A DNA stretch of 64,000 nt from Albula goreensis. Lineage: Eukaryota; Chordata; Actinopteri; Albuliformes; Albulidae. The position numbers and the translations under genes were made by a program. Location: contig CM040748.1 in assembly GCA_022829145.1 (NCBI GenBank), forward strand, positions 5,845,501-5,909,500. Reading direction: 5' to 3'. Each line of letters starts with the position of its first letter. The first letter of the stretch is position 1. Positions 37,872-50,692 of the stretch are shown one piece after another. The notes under the pieces were generated by a model. The model saw only the letters and a program-made list of their open reading frames with translations. It made no database searches and was not told the DNA's origin.

Positions 37872-40800
37872 GAATATAAACAGCACTTCAGTAGTTCAAA
37901 CAAGTTCACATCAATGGTGTGAGTTTTACCCATATGTCCCTCACTGTTGTGTGTGACCTTTCAACACTTTCTATTTAAAAATGAAACCTTGCTTTTCAAA
38001 CTTTCCCTGACAGGCTCTCTGAGTCATGAACGTCGAGTGCAGACACTGTCTAATGTAGATGCATATTTTCTGCCCAGTAGCACTCAAATAGCATCAAGTC
38101 TAATCGCCAGTCATTCGCATAATTAAGCATTACTGCTAATGACACTCGATTATACATAAGTAAAAGAGTTGCGCTAATCTTGTTAGCCTTTGGGTAACTG
38201 ACATCTGCCAAGTGGAATTTAATTAACCTATGAATAAATAGGTAACTAATTCAAACAATGGAAATTGAATTCTATTATTGCAATTCACAGGATATGTGGG
38301 GTCCAGTGGTAATTTCGATGGTGAGGCACCAAAGAATTCCAGGGGTCACCTTAAAGAGCAGCAGAGCATAGCTGTAAAAAAAAGGTTAACCTTTCAGTTT
38401 CATGAGTTATATGTCAGGGTTGTCAAAGGATTTAAATGTTAGCAGGACATTTAAATACATAAATGAGCTGGCATGGACAACCAAATTCAATATATTCTTC
38501 TATATTTACTTTTAGAAACACTTTTTGGCCTTTTACTTCAACCAAAACAGTCCTGGTTATATGTTGTTTACCTCCATCTAATAATAAATACAGTTTTCCA
38601 TCTATTGTTTCATTCACCTGGCAATTACTGTTGACTGCTCTATCCGATTTTATGAATGTTTAAATTGTATTTCTGTTTAAAAAAATGTACCTTGCACCTG
38701 TTAAATATAATATTGATCAGAGATATTGTTTTTATGATATATGTGACTTGTTCGTGGATTAGAAAGTAAGGCTATGATAACATAAAACAGATCAAACTGG
38801 CATGGTTAATTGTGCAGATAATGCATGAGCTCTGCCTCAGTCCATATTACTCAGCTTCACATGTTTTTAATGGATTTCAATGGAACTTAATCGTTTGGGT
38901 CATCTCTCTTAAATTCAACAACTGACTAACTACAATTCGATTAGCAGCAGAAAGGTAAGGAAAGATAACAATGCAGTAATTGCCTACAGTAGAAATCATG
39001 CCATATAGTGATGGAAACACAAGCTTGATCCTAATCCATATTAAAATGCAGTATTAATTATTTAAACACTTGCTGAAAGCACTTCTGATGCACGTTTGGA
39101 AACTGCAAGATGGGCTTTCTGGACTGTATAAATAGATGTGTCTCTGTCTTTCATCTCTGTTGTGAGAGTGTCCTGCAATTTATGTAAAGTCTGAGAATAT
39201 AATAATATTATATATACATATTATATATATAAATAAAATTCAGCCTAGACAGTTGCACCGAAAACAGGACACATTTTGATGTGAATGCTTGGGTCTGTTG
39301 TCCATGTTGTCACGGCTGTTTTAATTAATGTTCTCAGGATGCGCCCCCTGACTGCGGCTCATACGGCTGGCCCGTCTCTCCCTTTCTCCTGGCAGGGGAA
39401 ACACATTCATTTGCCTCATTAATTACTCTGAATACCACTGAGATTACAATTCATATGTCACCAGTGATGCGGAGGACAGCAGTATGGCAGAATGTATCAT
39501 TAAAATACCAACATAATAAGCGAGCTGGAAATAGTATAAGATTGTCCTTTATATGGAACTGACCACACTGGCATATAGACATTCACACAAAAAAAAAAAT
39601 GAAAAGTGACATAAATGAGTTACATAAGAAGTATGTACTTGGATAAAACCATATTTACACTGTTTATTCTTTGTGAGATGTGTAGAAGGAATGACTTCTT
39701 TTGAAATAATGCAAATTTGAAATAGCCCTTTGCCCTAATTTACAAAGAGTAGACCAGTGACCTTCAACCTCAGCTGGGGGGACACTAAGAGTATTTCTGT
39801 TGGACATGAGGATGTGGAAAAAGCCATTCATTACCAGTTAGAATTATGTAGCATCACTGCAACACATTCTCGGTTTAGCAGTTTGATAAGATTTTATTGG
39901 ATTTTAAGTCCTAGATTGCTTCCAAAGAAGAAACAAGCGGAAAAAATTATGCAGCCCTTGTAAAATTATACAAACTCTGAATTGCCAAAGGTAATCTGAG
40001 GGGCATCTAGGAATGAAAAGAACTTTCCTGCCTATCTGGACTCAATCTGCTTTTATGGGGCAGTGTTTGTTTCCACTCAATGGAAATTAATGAATATTAA
40101 AATATTAGACCCAGGAAAAACTGTAGTATAAATCCATCCGGATTCTATGAGCATCTGTCATGACCTTCAGCAGCAGTAGGGGACTGAATCTAAAGCATGT
40201 GGTTATGGTGCTTTCAAAAGGAGCAATTCCCATTAAGAAGTTTCAAGGGAAAGATAACTAAGAAGTCTCCATTGTGCAGGGCTAGATTTATCAAAGCCTT
40301 TAATACATTTTACATTTACAAATTTCAGTGACATGATTTGTGATTGGAGCAAATGAACTACAACAACCAATCACATGCTGTCTTAGTGCAGAATCCACTG
40401 AATTGTCTACACAAGTGTCATTATATTGTTATGGTGAGCTGTGCGAAAAATGCACCGATGCACAGGTCTGAATGTCTTGGTCTTTTTTGTACCAGCAGAA
40501 CAGTTCTGCACGTAGAAAATGCTTTAGTGAATCTGACTCTATGTCTGCTTAAAAAAGAAATCAATAATCAATTAAAAGCAACTGCAACACAGAAAGGAAA
40601 CAAAAATGTATTCTATTTGAATGGTATAGTTTCTCCAATAGTAAAAAAAAAAATCAAAGCAGACATGTGAATGAGTTTTGCAAAGAATGCAAAGTTAAAT
40701 GTTTCAGCCTCTTGAGGTCTTCCTTGGCAAACATCTATTCGCTGTCCTTGTTTTGAGGATGAAGTTTTGCACAGATCATTAAAATACCATGTTCCGCTTT

Positions 40801-43800
40801 GATGGAGTTTGAAATATTTGGTTATAGATGGTTGAAAGGTAAGCGGCCCTTAAAAAGACGTTATTTTTCTGGCTGTGCAGACAATCGTTTTGATCATGCA
40901 CACATGTTAAATTGAATAGATGAATTTGTGCCATTGAATCTCCTAAATGTACACAAGTTAATTTCATTTCATCTTTAATATTTTTTTGCTCTCAATACCG
41001 GAGTGTTCCCAGTTGGTTCATTTTTTAGAATTAAAGTTGAAGTTTTAGAAAAACAAAAGAACATTTTTGTTTGCCCTTGCATCTATCCATTCATCCTGCC
41101 AATTACCTGAATATCATAACCCCAAATATGTACTTTATTGGTATTTCAGAGTTTGAGTAAAATCAACAGAATAAAGAATCAGAGTTAAATGGCTAGTCTT
41201 CTCTTCCTGTGTGAGCTCGCAGAACAATGTCAGCATGACAATGCTAATGAAGATGACTGCTACTGAGATTAACTCTATTCCAGCCAATCTATGACACTTT
41301 AACGAAAACAGAAGAAAGAGACAACACTGTTCAAATGGGAGAAACTCAATGAAAGTGAGAGATGATCATTTTTGTAACATTATTCTACTGTGAGCTTACA
41401 TTATTTCTGTTTTTTCCCTTATCTTTTTATAGTAAAGCTCAGAATGCTGTGCTAATAATCTCCATTGCGTAATGTGCATGATACATGAATGACCTATTAA
41501 ATCATTAATAAAACTAAACCTATTTTCTGTGGACAAATCTTCGCCATGTCTCTAAGACAATTTATGAATAGAAAACATCTATTCCTGCGTACCAGCTTTT
41601 TCCCAAAAGTAAGCTGAAAATTAGCCCATAATTTGGTAATTCTGCAAATTACTCGTGATCCACAAAAACGAAGGCCACAAATTAGAAACTTCAAGGCAGA
41701 AAACCAGTGTTTGAGTTTCAACAGATTACACAGGCAATTTTCAAGCACCCCTGAAATTGGCAGGGTATCTTTTCAGCGTTTAGTTATACTGTATATCTGA
41801 TTATATGAGTTGTTTGTTTGGCCACAGTGCTTCAAGGGTCACTGCAGACTTGCACCATTCCCTTAAGGAATAGTCCTGAATGCCTCCAGAAATGTTAAAT
41901 CACATTTTGGAAACATCTCCTTCCACTGGGTGCCAGATTGAAGTTGCCAGACAGCAATATTATCCAGCAGGGTCCAGGCATGTACCCACAAACTAACAAA
42001 CTAAAGGATTTATGTGCGATAACTGACATTAACAGACCATTTTACCATATTGTCAAATGGCCTAAAAATCTTTAACAGTTTGAGTGTTAGTGTTTTTTTT
42101 TTGTTGTTTTTCTGTATTTTGAGATACAGCTTACATATGTTTCTGTGCACAAGCAATGACACAGGCTTGGGCCTGGATTCAGTCAACATTGAGACATAAA
42201 CATCAACATCAAGAATAAAATGTAGGTGTCCGTTACAATTATAGGCTCTCAAATTGAGACACAGCAAAACTTGCTAAACATGTAAACCCATTAAGTAAAA
42301 AAAAAAAATGTTTTAATTAATTTGTAAGTCAGGATTGTGGGCAATGGTGATTGAATCCAGGTAATTTAATATCAAGAATTTAAAGCTGCAACAGCGTGTT
42401 GGCGGAGGAGGATATAACCTGCTGAATCGAAAAATTTGAAAAAACATATGCTTGTTTTAAATTAAACATGGGCAGCTTATTACTGGCCTCATACAATTTC
42501 TCATTAATGAATAAGTGGGCAGTAAAAAAACACATTTAATGATTCCAGGAAACAAAAATAAAACTGCCATATGGAAATGAAATGGAGATTATCTGCACAT
42601 TCAGACATCCAGCATCAGTCAGATGAATAACATGCTGTTCAGATATATACTCAGTGATTAAACTGTATGCCAGTGATATGGACACACTGCAGCTGCCTGA
42701 AGCCAAGGCTGGATTTAAGCATTTTATCTCTCAGGAGTACTCTCTCAGATCTGTGACTCTTCATCGCCTATTAAGGTTATTTGACCTGGCTTCTTGGCAC
42801 ACAGAGAAGCGTTTACTTTTGTTGTTGATCATACATTACGTTAACGAATCATTCTTTTGCAGATCTTAGAACACAGAGTCAACAAGCATTCTAAGACAAA
42901 TGAAGCAGGTGCAGAAACAGAATTCTGGGAAAATGCTCCCTAATTTTTAGAGCCTTACTCACAAGGGAAAATATAAAATTCTATCAAACGAGCAAGCAGC
43001 AGCCTCCCCGCCAGCATCGCTTACATCCCATTTTACCTTCAATCAAAGGAAATCTAGTGTACGTATATCTTTTCCATAATGTGTATATGAATCCTTGATG
43101 AGAATAATTAAATCCGTTTTTTTTTGGGGTTTTTTGACAGAGATCTATGTATGAGCTGACAATTATGCCTCATTCACAATTAGACAAAGAATTGAGCTGT
43201 GAGTAATTAAGTGATGAGAGCTCAGCTAATGAGATCCTGTTATTACAGAGGTGACATTTCTATTCCACTCTCACTCATAATGACCATGATTGAACCGATA
43301 AATCCCAAGACAGAGTGTCCTTCCAAAAACAAAACAATGACTGTCTACACAGTCAATTCACCAGGATTTGATGAATGGATGCTGTAATAAGTACCTGTCC
43401 TTCAAAACCAGGTAAAGAGCTGTGTACCATGCAGATGTGTGGCAGCTTGAGATTAGTCTTATGAGACATTATCCATGAACAAATGCAGCAAACTCAAAAA
43501 GGCTTTGCTTATATCACCTCTGAAGCTTCTACTGGTCATCCTCGTCCTCCCAAATAGAATGGACTGTTTTCTCGACAGTAGTTTTCTCTCACCCACATAA
43601 AACATAACACATTCTTTTCTCCCCTTGTGCTGCATTGCAGAAACCAGTTTCAATACGAAACGTTGTATCCCAGGTCTCCATTTTGAGCTCACCTTTGACC
43701 TTTGACTTTGCTCAGATTGCAAATGGCATTTGAATCAAGATGGACTTGTTCTTTATCAACAACTCTTTTTGGGTTTTTTACCATTTCACTGCACACTTTT

Positions 43801-45003
43801 ATGGATGTCTCAATGAGCGTTTCTAACAGACAGCAAGAGATTATACCCTTCTGGGCTGTTGAATTGTCTGGAAAATGGTTGCCAAAGAGTTTGTGGGGGT
43901 TTCATATTTGGGCTGGTGACAGTATTCTGAACGGGAGTATTTGGTCCATGACAGAATGTCACCTTGAATTTGCAGGGGTCATCTGACTGAATAAGCAGGA
44001 TCATGCCCAAACACGCGGTTAACAGAGTATGTGGGTACATCAATCACCTCACTATAGATGGCACAGAAATGAAATTAAGCTGGGCTGCATTCCCATGCAG
44101 CCTCTACTTCAGCCTCGCGAAGCTTCACTCGCAAACTTCACACGAGAATATGTGACACACTCAGAAAAAATAACTGAGGGGGAGAGAGGAATTTAATTAA
44201 ATTAAAACACAATCTTAATTATAGTGCGATACAATGATAGCATTAGTTTTACAGTTTGAGAAGTTTGCCAGGAATTATGGGTAACAGCAGCGTGCAAAGC
44301 CTGCTCTTTTACAGACTTTGACCAAAGGCACATCCGGGTCTCAAAATGTATCCTACCAAATGACGACTACAAGTCAGCTCTGTATAAAGGGAATCAAATC
44401 CTGGTTTGAGACACAGCTTTGGTCCAGTCAGAGTGAGGCTTATAACATTTTTGCACACTGTTGCCCTCTGGTGTATGTGTATATCAACAGTTCAATACTT
44501 CCATATCCAAGTAAAGTCCATCTCAAGCTATCAACACTAAAAACCATTTAGTGTTAAAGCTTCATTTTAGGCTGAATTTATATTTTGTGCATTCCACTTA
44601 CCCTATCATTATTTCAAGATTTAGTATGAAGTAATCATGAAGCCTTTGTATGTGTCTAGTCTTCTCTTTGTTTTGTACCAAACAGGGCCCTTCACATTAT
44701 GATATTGTGTTGTTGTGTATTATCTATGGCACATCACCAGTTTTATCCAAAATCCTTAGTCAGATGTAAAAAAATAATGATCTTCCATATAAAGGAGAAA
44801 ACAGAACAGTAAAGATTTTAAAAGGGGACCAATGAAGTGTGATATTCCACTAGCTCTTGATAACAGTTTCTGCAGAATTTAATGAATACATTTGGATGAA
44901 AACAATTTTTTCTTGCATGAATTTCATAAAATGTTATCATGTAATAGTATCTGTATGTATATGCAAGTATGCAAAGTAAACCATTAAATCAAATGGTTTA
45001 TCA

Positions 45004-45040
45004 TATTATTATTAATTATTATTATTATTATTATTATTAT
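45004..45040. repeat. (ATT)n microsatellite
   Basis: A trinucleotide ATT array of about 37 bp with one interruption. Confidence 0.9.
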
Positions 45041-48000
45041 GCCTTCATATAAATGAAGCCATTATATGAAGTCACATTCATCTTTGGGACTTACTTCACA
45101 GCAAAATGTCCAGTGTTTATTTAACACTTACTGTGCACACATGAGTCCAGCTGTTCTCATATGTACACCATTAGTGTCAAATTATGACTGGACACTTTGC
45201 TTTGTGAGATGCAGAGTTTTGGTGGTCATATGAATGAAAAGCTGTTGTGAGATGCAGAAAACTCCACAAGGGGCCAGTGTAGGACATTCCTACAGCAAAG
45301 AGAGTGTATCTGATTTCAGAAGAACACTTTTTTTTTTTAGGAAATTTAAATTTTAAAGTATGCCTGAAAATATTCTCACTATTTGAATGCTGAAAATATA
45401 GCCACACACAAATAAGCTGACTTTGTATTAGTTGTAGTATTGCATACAACAATTTCAGCCATTTTAATAGTTAATTCATAAAGATTATAAAATTACTAAT
45501 AAATATACAAATATATTACTAACTTATTCCCATGAATTATTTACTTTCATTTTTAACAGTTCATTTTTAAGCCTTTCAGGTAAAAATAGCTTCGCATAAC
45601 TCTCAATTCATTCATTGTCTCACAATCCTTGAAAGAATTTGCTGGGGGCTTTTTAAAGTTTTTTTTTTTTATTTTAGTTCTCATATTCACCATGTCAGCA
45701 GGAATGACAATCAGCATCTGTATTTCAGACAAGATTCATCCACTTTCATTTCCTGTTACTGAACTCAGTGTAGGTCAGTATTAATATACATAATATATGG
45801 TCTCTTACAGAGCTTTGTAACAGTTCTTATTGTGGATTTTCATTCTGTTTTTAGTCTTACAATCTGTTTTTTTTAATTGAACATGTGCATTACTCTAACT
45901 GTTTTGTTGAGACTTAATAAATGTTAATTTATTTTCTATGAAACATTTTGAGCCACATTTGCTTGCATGAACCATGACATAAATTAATGTTGCTAACTCC
46001 AGCACAAATGCTCACATGGGAACACAGGTTCTGCTAAACCTGAGTAACTCACTACCATAAATTAAATCATTACTAGCAAGTAATGCAACACTAGCTTGCT
46101 GTAATGCATTTGGCCTGAAAGCAAAACAGTCACTGAAAGTATGCAAAACAGGGCATGTTTTTCTTAAAGGTCAATAAGGATTCGTCATAGACTTCTAAAT
46201 GTCAGAGTGCTACTCAGTTCCCAACATGAACCTCGGACCCATCAAACTTGTCAGACAGCTGTTACGAAAGCATTGGAGAAATCCAAACTTACACAATGAC
46301 GGCCATAATGAGCCAGGCGGGCTGACACGTCCGCTGTTGTGTTGATGTTGTGCTGCGAGTGAAAGAATAGTTTCAGAAACTACCGCGCTGACCCCCCTTT
46401 TTTTGTTTAACCTTTCCCAGCCTCAGGGTTCTAACTTGAAAATGTATTAATTACAGTCATGAGAAACCCTATGCATTTCCACATGTGCACAGGCAGATAA
46501 AGCTTCAGGTTTCTGGGTTGTTGTTTTTTTTTTTTTTTTGAGGAGGTGTAGGCACTACAGGTAATTTTAAAATGCCAATATGAATACAGTAAGTTGATAT
46601 AGTGCTCTGCCAGCAATCTGCAAAGTATTTACAACTGAACCATGCTAAACTGTCAAGTATGCATCATGATTTTTTTAGGGAAAGTCAAAGTCAAATGCCA
46701 GGACAGTTGCTTTCACGTGTAAGCAGTTTCTGGTACGATGTAGGAATACTAGTAATGAAACGTTCCAATATTGTTAAGTCAAATATTTTCTTTTTATTAA
46801 GGTGAGAGGGGATGTGTTCATAAGGTCACCCATGGTTTGGGAGGTTACATTGGTTCAGAGATATTGCGCGCCATCACTTTTGCAGGTTGCCATGGAAAAC
46901 AGAAATCTTCCGGTGGAAAGGGAGCATGGGAGCTGTGAGATGACAGTTGTGTGTTTTTTTTTCCGCTGTATTATTGATGATGTGCTAATTACAGAGGAAG
47001 CAGTTCAGATGAGTCAGTGTGTTGACATACTGGATCACTGCTGGGAGGCATACAAAGTGTGAAAAACAGCCAGCCGGTTCAGCCAGGACGAGATTTACGT
47101 TCTTGCCCAAAACCTACAATACAGTCATTGATTAAAATCAGCTGAGTTAATAAGAGCTCCTTTAATGGAACATTTGATGCACGGAGCATGACAAATAAGT
47201 TTAAGAAAGAGAATGTCTTTTAAAAGCTTTGAACATTCATGACAGTTTTACACGAGCATTACATTAGAGTTATTTATTTGATCCGAGATTATTTGAATTA
47301 TTTACTTTAACTTCCATCCCAAGCAACTTGCAGTTGTTCAGACAAAGCAAGGGCGTTTCTACAGTTGGGTCACCACTGAGTGGAGCATAAAATAAACTAA
47401 TAGAACAGTAGACGACACTTCAGTATGTTAGTATGTCTTTTTTCACCATGTTATTTCACCATTGTGCATGATAACGGAACCTTGTTAGACTCTATTCGGA
47501 AACAATGGCACGCTCCCGAAGACAGGAGCCGCTGAGTAATCAAGAACCACTCAATGACAGCAGCTTCCTCGGACCGTGAAAACTTCAGACAGCCCTTACC
47601 CTTTTGGCCTGGAGGAGAAGAGATGGCTTCGTTCGTATTTGCTGCAAGTCTTTGCCGAACAGCCTGTTGAGACTGTTGTGTTTATAATGCTCGGGCAACA
47701 ATCAGGTATTGAATTCCGCGCAAAATTGATATTGATCGCGAGGGCACGAACGCATTTAGTCTTGATTCGGAAGATTCAATTATTCATTAGTTGGAGTGAC
47801 AGAAAATAGACCTTCTGGGAAATTTACCCAACACGCCAAGCGTGAGGAGTGCCACGGATTCGAATCAATACATTTGATTATGTTAGTATTCATCAATACC
47901 TCTTGACAATTAACATCGAATTCCACCTCAACACAAAACTAAAAAAAAATACCACCAGCTAATGCCACTGTCTGGGACCTTTATCTGTGCCTAAACTACT

Positions 48001-48324
48001 ATCCATCCATCCAGGTTTGGTGCTGTGGCATGGATATATGAATGTTTATTGCAAAGTAGTACCTCTTCTACTGATGGAAATAAACATCAGCGATTCATTT
48101 TGACAGTGTCAGCACTGTTTGAATGGAGTTCCTCTGCTTTTTTGACTCATGTCTCTATGACTGGGTGGACATTTATGGCATTGTTTCTGCATCACTCATG
48201 CAACTAGACATTACTGTACTTTACCTCAGCAGATTCCAATGCTTGGTTTCCAGACAAAGATGCACTCCATTGAAAGCTGTCAGATCGGAGGCTTGTTCAT
48301 GTTACTGGTATCAGAAGGCAAATA

Positions 48325-48400
48325 TATTTGCCATTGGGTAAATTGTACAGCTTTGACCTTCAATGGCTGAGAGTAATGGGGTTTAGTATATTGCCTCATA
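48325..48400. repeat. 76-bp direct repeat, left copy
   Basis: This copy matches 48,701-48,776 at 75 of 76 positions (the difference is C at 48,397 against T at 48,773). It abuts the left end of the MITE at 48,401 and ends in the TA that forms the transposon target site. Confidence 0.97.
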
Positions 48401-48700
48401 CAGGGGTCCTCGACTTACGAACGAGTTCCGTTCTTCGACGTAAATCGGAATTTATACCTAAACTATACTGAAGTTAACATCTTAAGTCACTCACTCTGTA
48501 CAAACAACACATGAAGGACATATAAAATACAGTAATTAAATGAAACAGTAATAATAAAAAAGAACAATTTCTTATCTTTATTTCTGTGGTCGTATGTACG
48601 AACCAAACCGCGTAGGTCGAAACTAGGTTTTTTAAATAATTTATGGGAGTGCGTCGTAACCACGAGAAACTCGAGACCGTCGTAACCCGAGGACCCCCTG
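48401..48700. mobile_element. 300-bp MITE with TA target site
   Basis: Terminal inverted repeats are CAGGGGTCCTCGACTTACGA on the left and, read inward from the right, CAGGGGGTCCTCGGGTTACG. Both ends are flanked by TA. TA duplication and CAGGNGTCC-type ends fit a non-autonomous Tc1/mariner/pogo (Tigger-like) element. The interior has no coding capacity, so it would need a transposase from elsewhere. Confidence 0.85.
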
Positions 48701-48776
48701 TATTTGCCATTGGGTAAATTGTACAGCTTTGACCTTCAATGGCTGAGAGTAATGGGGTTTAGTATATTGCCTTATA
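48701..48776. repeat. 76-bp direct repeat, right copy
   Basis: It starts with the right-hand TA of the MITE and repeats the sequence immediately left of the MITE, in the same orientation. This is far longer than any normal transposon target duplication. Confidence 0.97.
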
Positions 48777-50550
48777 TATAATTTACCATATGCAACCTTG
48801 CCTACCATAGGCTGATGTGCAGATCTTTATAAATAAAAAGATGTCATCAAGCATATCATTAATAGCTTACCCAGAAAAAATACAATACAATGCAAACATC
48901 ATATTTGTTTCTTGATAATATTATGCTATTGATGATACATTTTATATTATATAAAAAGAACAGTGAAATGTGGACATACAGCTACATGGCTCTTTAGTTG
49001 CAGTGCTCTGCAGTTTAGGTGGGAAAGCATTTGTTTATTTTATGATTTTGGCATTTGAACATGGGCTAGGAGGGAGTAGCACAGGATGTGAGATTTAATC
49101 AAACACAAACATTATGCTAGTGACATATTAATTCTCACATGCACACACACACAAAACACACACCTCACTCTCCCCATGTGCCCCTTCCACAACCTTACAC
49201 AAATTGTTTATATTCACAAAGGCAGGATTTCCTACAAGAAGTGAAGATTGCAAAGCTCTTCCTGGTCACAGGATATGCTATCTACTTCACACCTTTTTAT
49301 CTTCCCATCACAAATATTACATTTACAGACAAGGTGAATGATTCAGCAGGAGATTAAAATGTTAGATATAAAAATACACATATGCGTATATTACAGCCAC
49401 TACATTTATATCATAGCTCATAAACATATGCGTGGTTCCAAAACATAAGGTATTATTTTACACTTTCCAGAGAGTGGAATACAGGCCAATTTGCCACATT
49501 CCTTTTCCCTACTGTCTAAACATAAAGCAGTATTAGTTCTGATTGGCACAAGAGAGAACCAGTTGGGAGCCACAGACAGCCTACCCCAACTTGCCTTTAC
49601 TTGCCTTCCCGGTAACATCTTCTTGCATAAAACAGTGAAGCCAGCGGGACGTGGAGTTCTCTTAACCGTAATGCCTGAGGGGTTTTCACTGAAAATTCCC
49701 ATGCTCAATTTCCACAGAGCAATGCGCAGTCACGCTCCTCGTTCTCGATCCATCGTCAGCTGAAATCTGTTGAGATTGCAGAACGCAATGTGTTGAATTA
49801 ATCACAAATTTCGGTTTCATTTTCATTCATAATAAAGAATGAATGCAAAATAACAATTTTGAAATTTGGTTTTGAGCGAATTTTGGGACGCTAGCATTTC
49901 AGGTTCCATCATGCATTAGAAATTAGTATTTGAGTTTGCATCATATATTTTACACGTTTTTGAAACATTAAACTGTTAGAGCACATACCCTTTTTATACT
50001 TATCATTACTTTGTTACTTTTTCAACTGAACACAAAAAACATTTCTTATATAGATCATATTTTTATTTAGTCAGATACAGTAAAATATGTCGTGTCTACA
50101 GTGACACAGCTGATAAGTACTCATATTTGATCATGTTTCTGTGGTGTTTACATCCAGTCTTGATACAGTTTAAGAGTTTTAAGCATTAATGTATTTCTTC
50201 TCATATAATTCAAATGTATAAAATATATCAAAGACTGGATTAGCTTTTTTGATGACAGAAGATGATATATTTATATATATTTTTGGAGAAGGATTTAGTA
50301 TATATATAGAAGAAAATCATGACCATGGCTGTGAGTTAGACAGTACAAGGTGCTTTGTTTCATGCTGACTTCTTTGTGCAAGACACCTGCCCTGTAAACA
50401 AGACCGATCTCGATACGTAATCCTCTTCTCGCCCTGCCAAGTTTCACTAAAAGACACAAGGAATACGAAGAAGAAGAAAAAAAGGCATCCACTCCTTCTT
50501 GTCTTCAAGGGCCATGCCAGAATGATTAATATGACTGTCATGACCTTAAC
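48777..50550. other. Gene-free upstream flank of the UGT gene
   Basis: I see no recognisable exon. A short CA-rich stretch lies near 49,139-49,162. The overlapping open frames at 49,418-49,763 (both strands) match no family I know. Distal regulatory elements of the UGT gene could be here but none is evident. Confidence 0.5.
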
Positions 50551-50577
50551 CACGTGAGAGCAGGAGGCTATAAAATA
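50551..50577 (+). promoter_or_regulatory. E-box and TATA box of the UGT gene
   Basis: A palindromic E-box CACGTG (50,551-50,556) is followed 12 bp later by TATAAAATA (50,569-50,577). This sits about 115 bp before the start codon and would put the transcription start near 50,600. A 5' UTR of roughly 90 nt without an intron would result, consistent with a single-exon gene. Confidence 0.7.
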
Positions 50578-50692
50578 TTGTCTGTGCGGCAAACCGAGCC
50601 ACAGTAAAGGAACAGAGACTGTGCAGGAAAGCAGAGAGTTGCAGAGAAGGCGGTGCGGTTTTCGAGAGCTTGAGCTTCTGCCAAAGCCAACA

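Larger units (their letters stand above)
37786..48324. other. Gene desert, second part
   Basis: I recognise no coding exon or RNA gene. A (TC)n tract lies at 37,852-37,871 and an (ATT)n array at 45,004-45,040. Some patches, such as 38,040-38,250 and 43,130-43,260, are dense in TAAT/ATTA-type homeodomain core motifs and could be conserved regulatory elements, which I cannot test alone. CpG-containing sequence near 47,500-47,900 has no recognisable coding content. Confidence 0.5.
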
